A DNA stretch of 47,299 nt, taken from the NCBI GenBank assembly GCA_021732785.1, contig JAKFUG010000050.1, forward strand, positions 1 through 47,299, in the 5' to 3' direction. Position numbers and translations under genes: made by a program. This document shows, one piece after another, positions 46,278-47,299 of this stretch; position 1 is the first letter of the stretch, and every line of letters starts with the position of its first letter. The notes beneath the pieces were generated by a model. The model was not told the origin of the DNA. It saw only the letters and a program-made list of their open reading frames with translations, and searched no databases. The DNA is from Planctomycetaceae bacterium (lineage in GTDB: Bacteria; Planctomycetota; Planctomycetia; Planctomycetales; Planctomycetaceae).

Positions 46278-47299
46278 ATGGCGACACGGGTGGCGATTCT
46301 GGGCGGGACCGGGTACACCGCCGTCGAATTGATGCGGATTTTGCTCAATCACCCCCAAGTGCAAATCACCGCGGTCACCAGCCGCACCGAGACGGCGCAC
46401 CTCGCCGATGTCCATCCGTCGCTCGCCGGGCGGATTGATTTGCGGCTCGAAAATCTGTCACCCGCGCAACTCGCCGAACGGGCGGATGTCGTGTTCGGAT
46501 GCCTGCCGCATGTCGCCAGCATGGAGACCGTGCCGGGATTGCTTGCCGCGGGGTTAAAAGTCGTCGATCTCTCGGCGGACTACCGTCTCGACGATGCCGC
46601 GGTTTACGAGAAGTGGTATGGCCACCCGCATACCGATCCGGGCCGGTTGGGATCGACGGTATACGGTCTGCCAGAGTTGTTCGCCGAGCAGATTCGCGGA
46701 CAGTCGCTGATCGCCAATCCGGGGTGTTACACGAGCACATCGATTCTCGGGCTCGCGCCGCTCATCGCGGGGGGATTTGTCGAACCGACGGGAATCATCA
46801 TCGACGCCAAGAGCGGGGTCTCCGGTGCCGGGCGGACGCCGAAGCAGAACATTCTTTACGCCGAGTGCAATGAAAACATCGCGGCGTATTCCGTCGGCAC
46901 GCACCGGCATCAACCGGAAATTGAACAGGTGCTGACGACGTTCACCCGGCAACCGGTCGACGTCATTTTCACCCCGCATCTCACCCCGATGGACCGGGGC
47001 ATCGAAGCCACCATTTATGCTTTGCAGAAAACCCAGACCCCTGCATCCGAACTGCTCGCCGCCTGCCGGGAGTTCTACCGTGGGAAACCGTTTGTCCGGG
47101 TGGTGGACCGCATCCCCGGCAGCAAGGACGCGGCTTACACGAACTTCTTCGACATGACCGTCCGCGTGGTGAAGAACCGCGTCGTGATTCTCGCGTGCCT
47201 CGACAACCTCATCAAAGGGGCGTCCGGCGTTGCCGTGCAGAATCTCAACCTGATGTGCGGGTACCCGGAAACGATGGGGTTATTGCCGATGGGGCGGTA
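46278..47299 (+). CDS. argC: N-acetyl-gamma-glutamyl-phosphate reductase (3' end cut by window)
   Basis: This enzyme makes N-acetylglutamate semialdehyde by NADPH-dependent reduction of N-acetylglutamyl phosphate, the third step of arginine synthesis, in the cytoplasm. The NADP-binding loop is [12 protein letters not shown] at residues 7-18. The catalytic Cys lies in [15 protein letters not shown] (~C155), and the active-site region continues with [10 protein letters not shown]. The catalytic His region is [33 protein letters not shown] is the usual C-terminal block. 340 codons are in the window, about the full family length, so only a few codons are missing. The start at 46278 has GAGG/GGGA upstream. 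Confidence 0.96.
   Translation, partial: MATRVAILGGTGYTAVELMRILLNHPQVQITAVTSRTETAHLADVHPSLAGRIDLRLENLSPAQLAERADVVFGCLPHVASMETVPGLLAAGLKVVDLSADYRLDDAAVYEKWYGHPHTDPGRLGSTVYGLPELFAEQIRGQSLIANPGCYTSTSILGLAPLIAGGFVEPTGIIIDAKSGVSGAGRTPKQNILYAECNENIAAYSVGTHRHQPEIEQVLTTFTRQPVDVIFTPHLTPMDRGIEATIYALQKTQTPASELLAACREFYRGKPFVRVVDRIPGSKDAAYTNFFDMTVRVVKNRVVILACLDNLIKGASGVAVQNLNLMCGYPETMGLLPMGR

Noticed and set aside
1-47299. CRISPR array, tRNA or rRNA genes, prophage
   Set aside because: No regularly spaced direct repeats, cloverleaf-like segments, rRNA-like stretches or phage structural genes were recognised on either strand.

Overview
The window is very probably chromosomal DNA of a planctomycete (class Planctomycetia; genus not assignable by eye). 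It is GC-rich and carries protein families largely confined to the PVC group: two DUF1549/DUF1553 'planctomycete cytochrome' proteins each followed by a DUF1501 protein, a PVC-type cytochrome c HEAT-repeat dehydrogenase, a DUF1581/DUF1583-like giant protein, a Ser/Thr kinase with a large extracytoplasmic tail, and an ECF sigma factor next to a membrane cytochrome protein. I see no tRNA, rRNA, CRISPR array or phage genes.

Layout. (1) 1-3127: an accessory edge. It holds the 3' end of an IS630-type transposase, a structured inverted repeat, and a minus-strand cluster of glycosyltransferase, methyltransferase and Stf0-like sulfotransferase, probably for making a decorated surface glycan or glycolipid. 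(2) 3518-14099, minus strand: a receptor-like Ser/Thr kinase, a secreted carboxypeptidase-regulatory-like (CarboxypepD_reg) repeat protein and an 1825-residue secreted protein with duplicated modules and a TolB-like propeller. (3) 14453-33595, plus strand: a ~19 kb run of ten genes, probably one or two transcription units. It encodes an ECF sigma factor, a membrane protein joining an anti-sigma-like N-terminus to DUF1549/DUF1553, a DUF1501 protein, a Ca-binding EF-hand protein, a MoxR ATPase, a DUF58 protein, two large membrane vWA proteins, a 1559-residue membrane/coiled-coil protein and a secreted alpha-toroid repeat protein. (4) 33718-38445, minus strand: PVC cytochrome dehydrogenase and two amidohydrolase-fold proteins, divergent from (5) 38551-43106, a PSCyt1-DUF1549-LamG-DUF1553 protein and its DUF1501 partner. 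(6) 43447-47299: a secreted proline-rich toroid-like protein, a BSP-type metallopeptidase and argC, cut by the window end.

Most interesting is region 3. A MoxR-DUF58-BatA-vWA chaperone/adhesion cassette of the type found in many bacteria is preceded, on the same strand, by a sigma factor, a redox-domain anti-sigma candidate and a six-loop calcium-binding protein. I infer a sigma-controlled envelope system in which MoxR remodels vWA membrane proteins, possibly with divalent metal as a shared ligand. This is inference from gene order and motifs and has not been tested. Several intergenic regions also carry long imperfect inverted repeats of at least three different sequence families. One secretory gene has a perfect 26-bp palindrome across its signal-peptide cleavage site.
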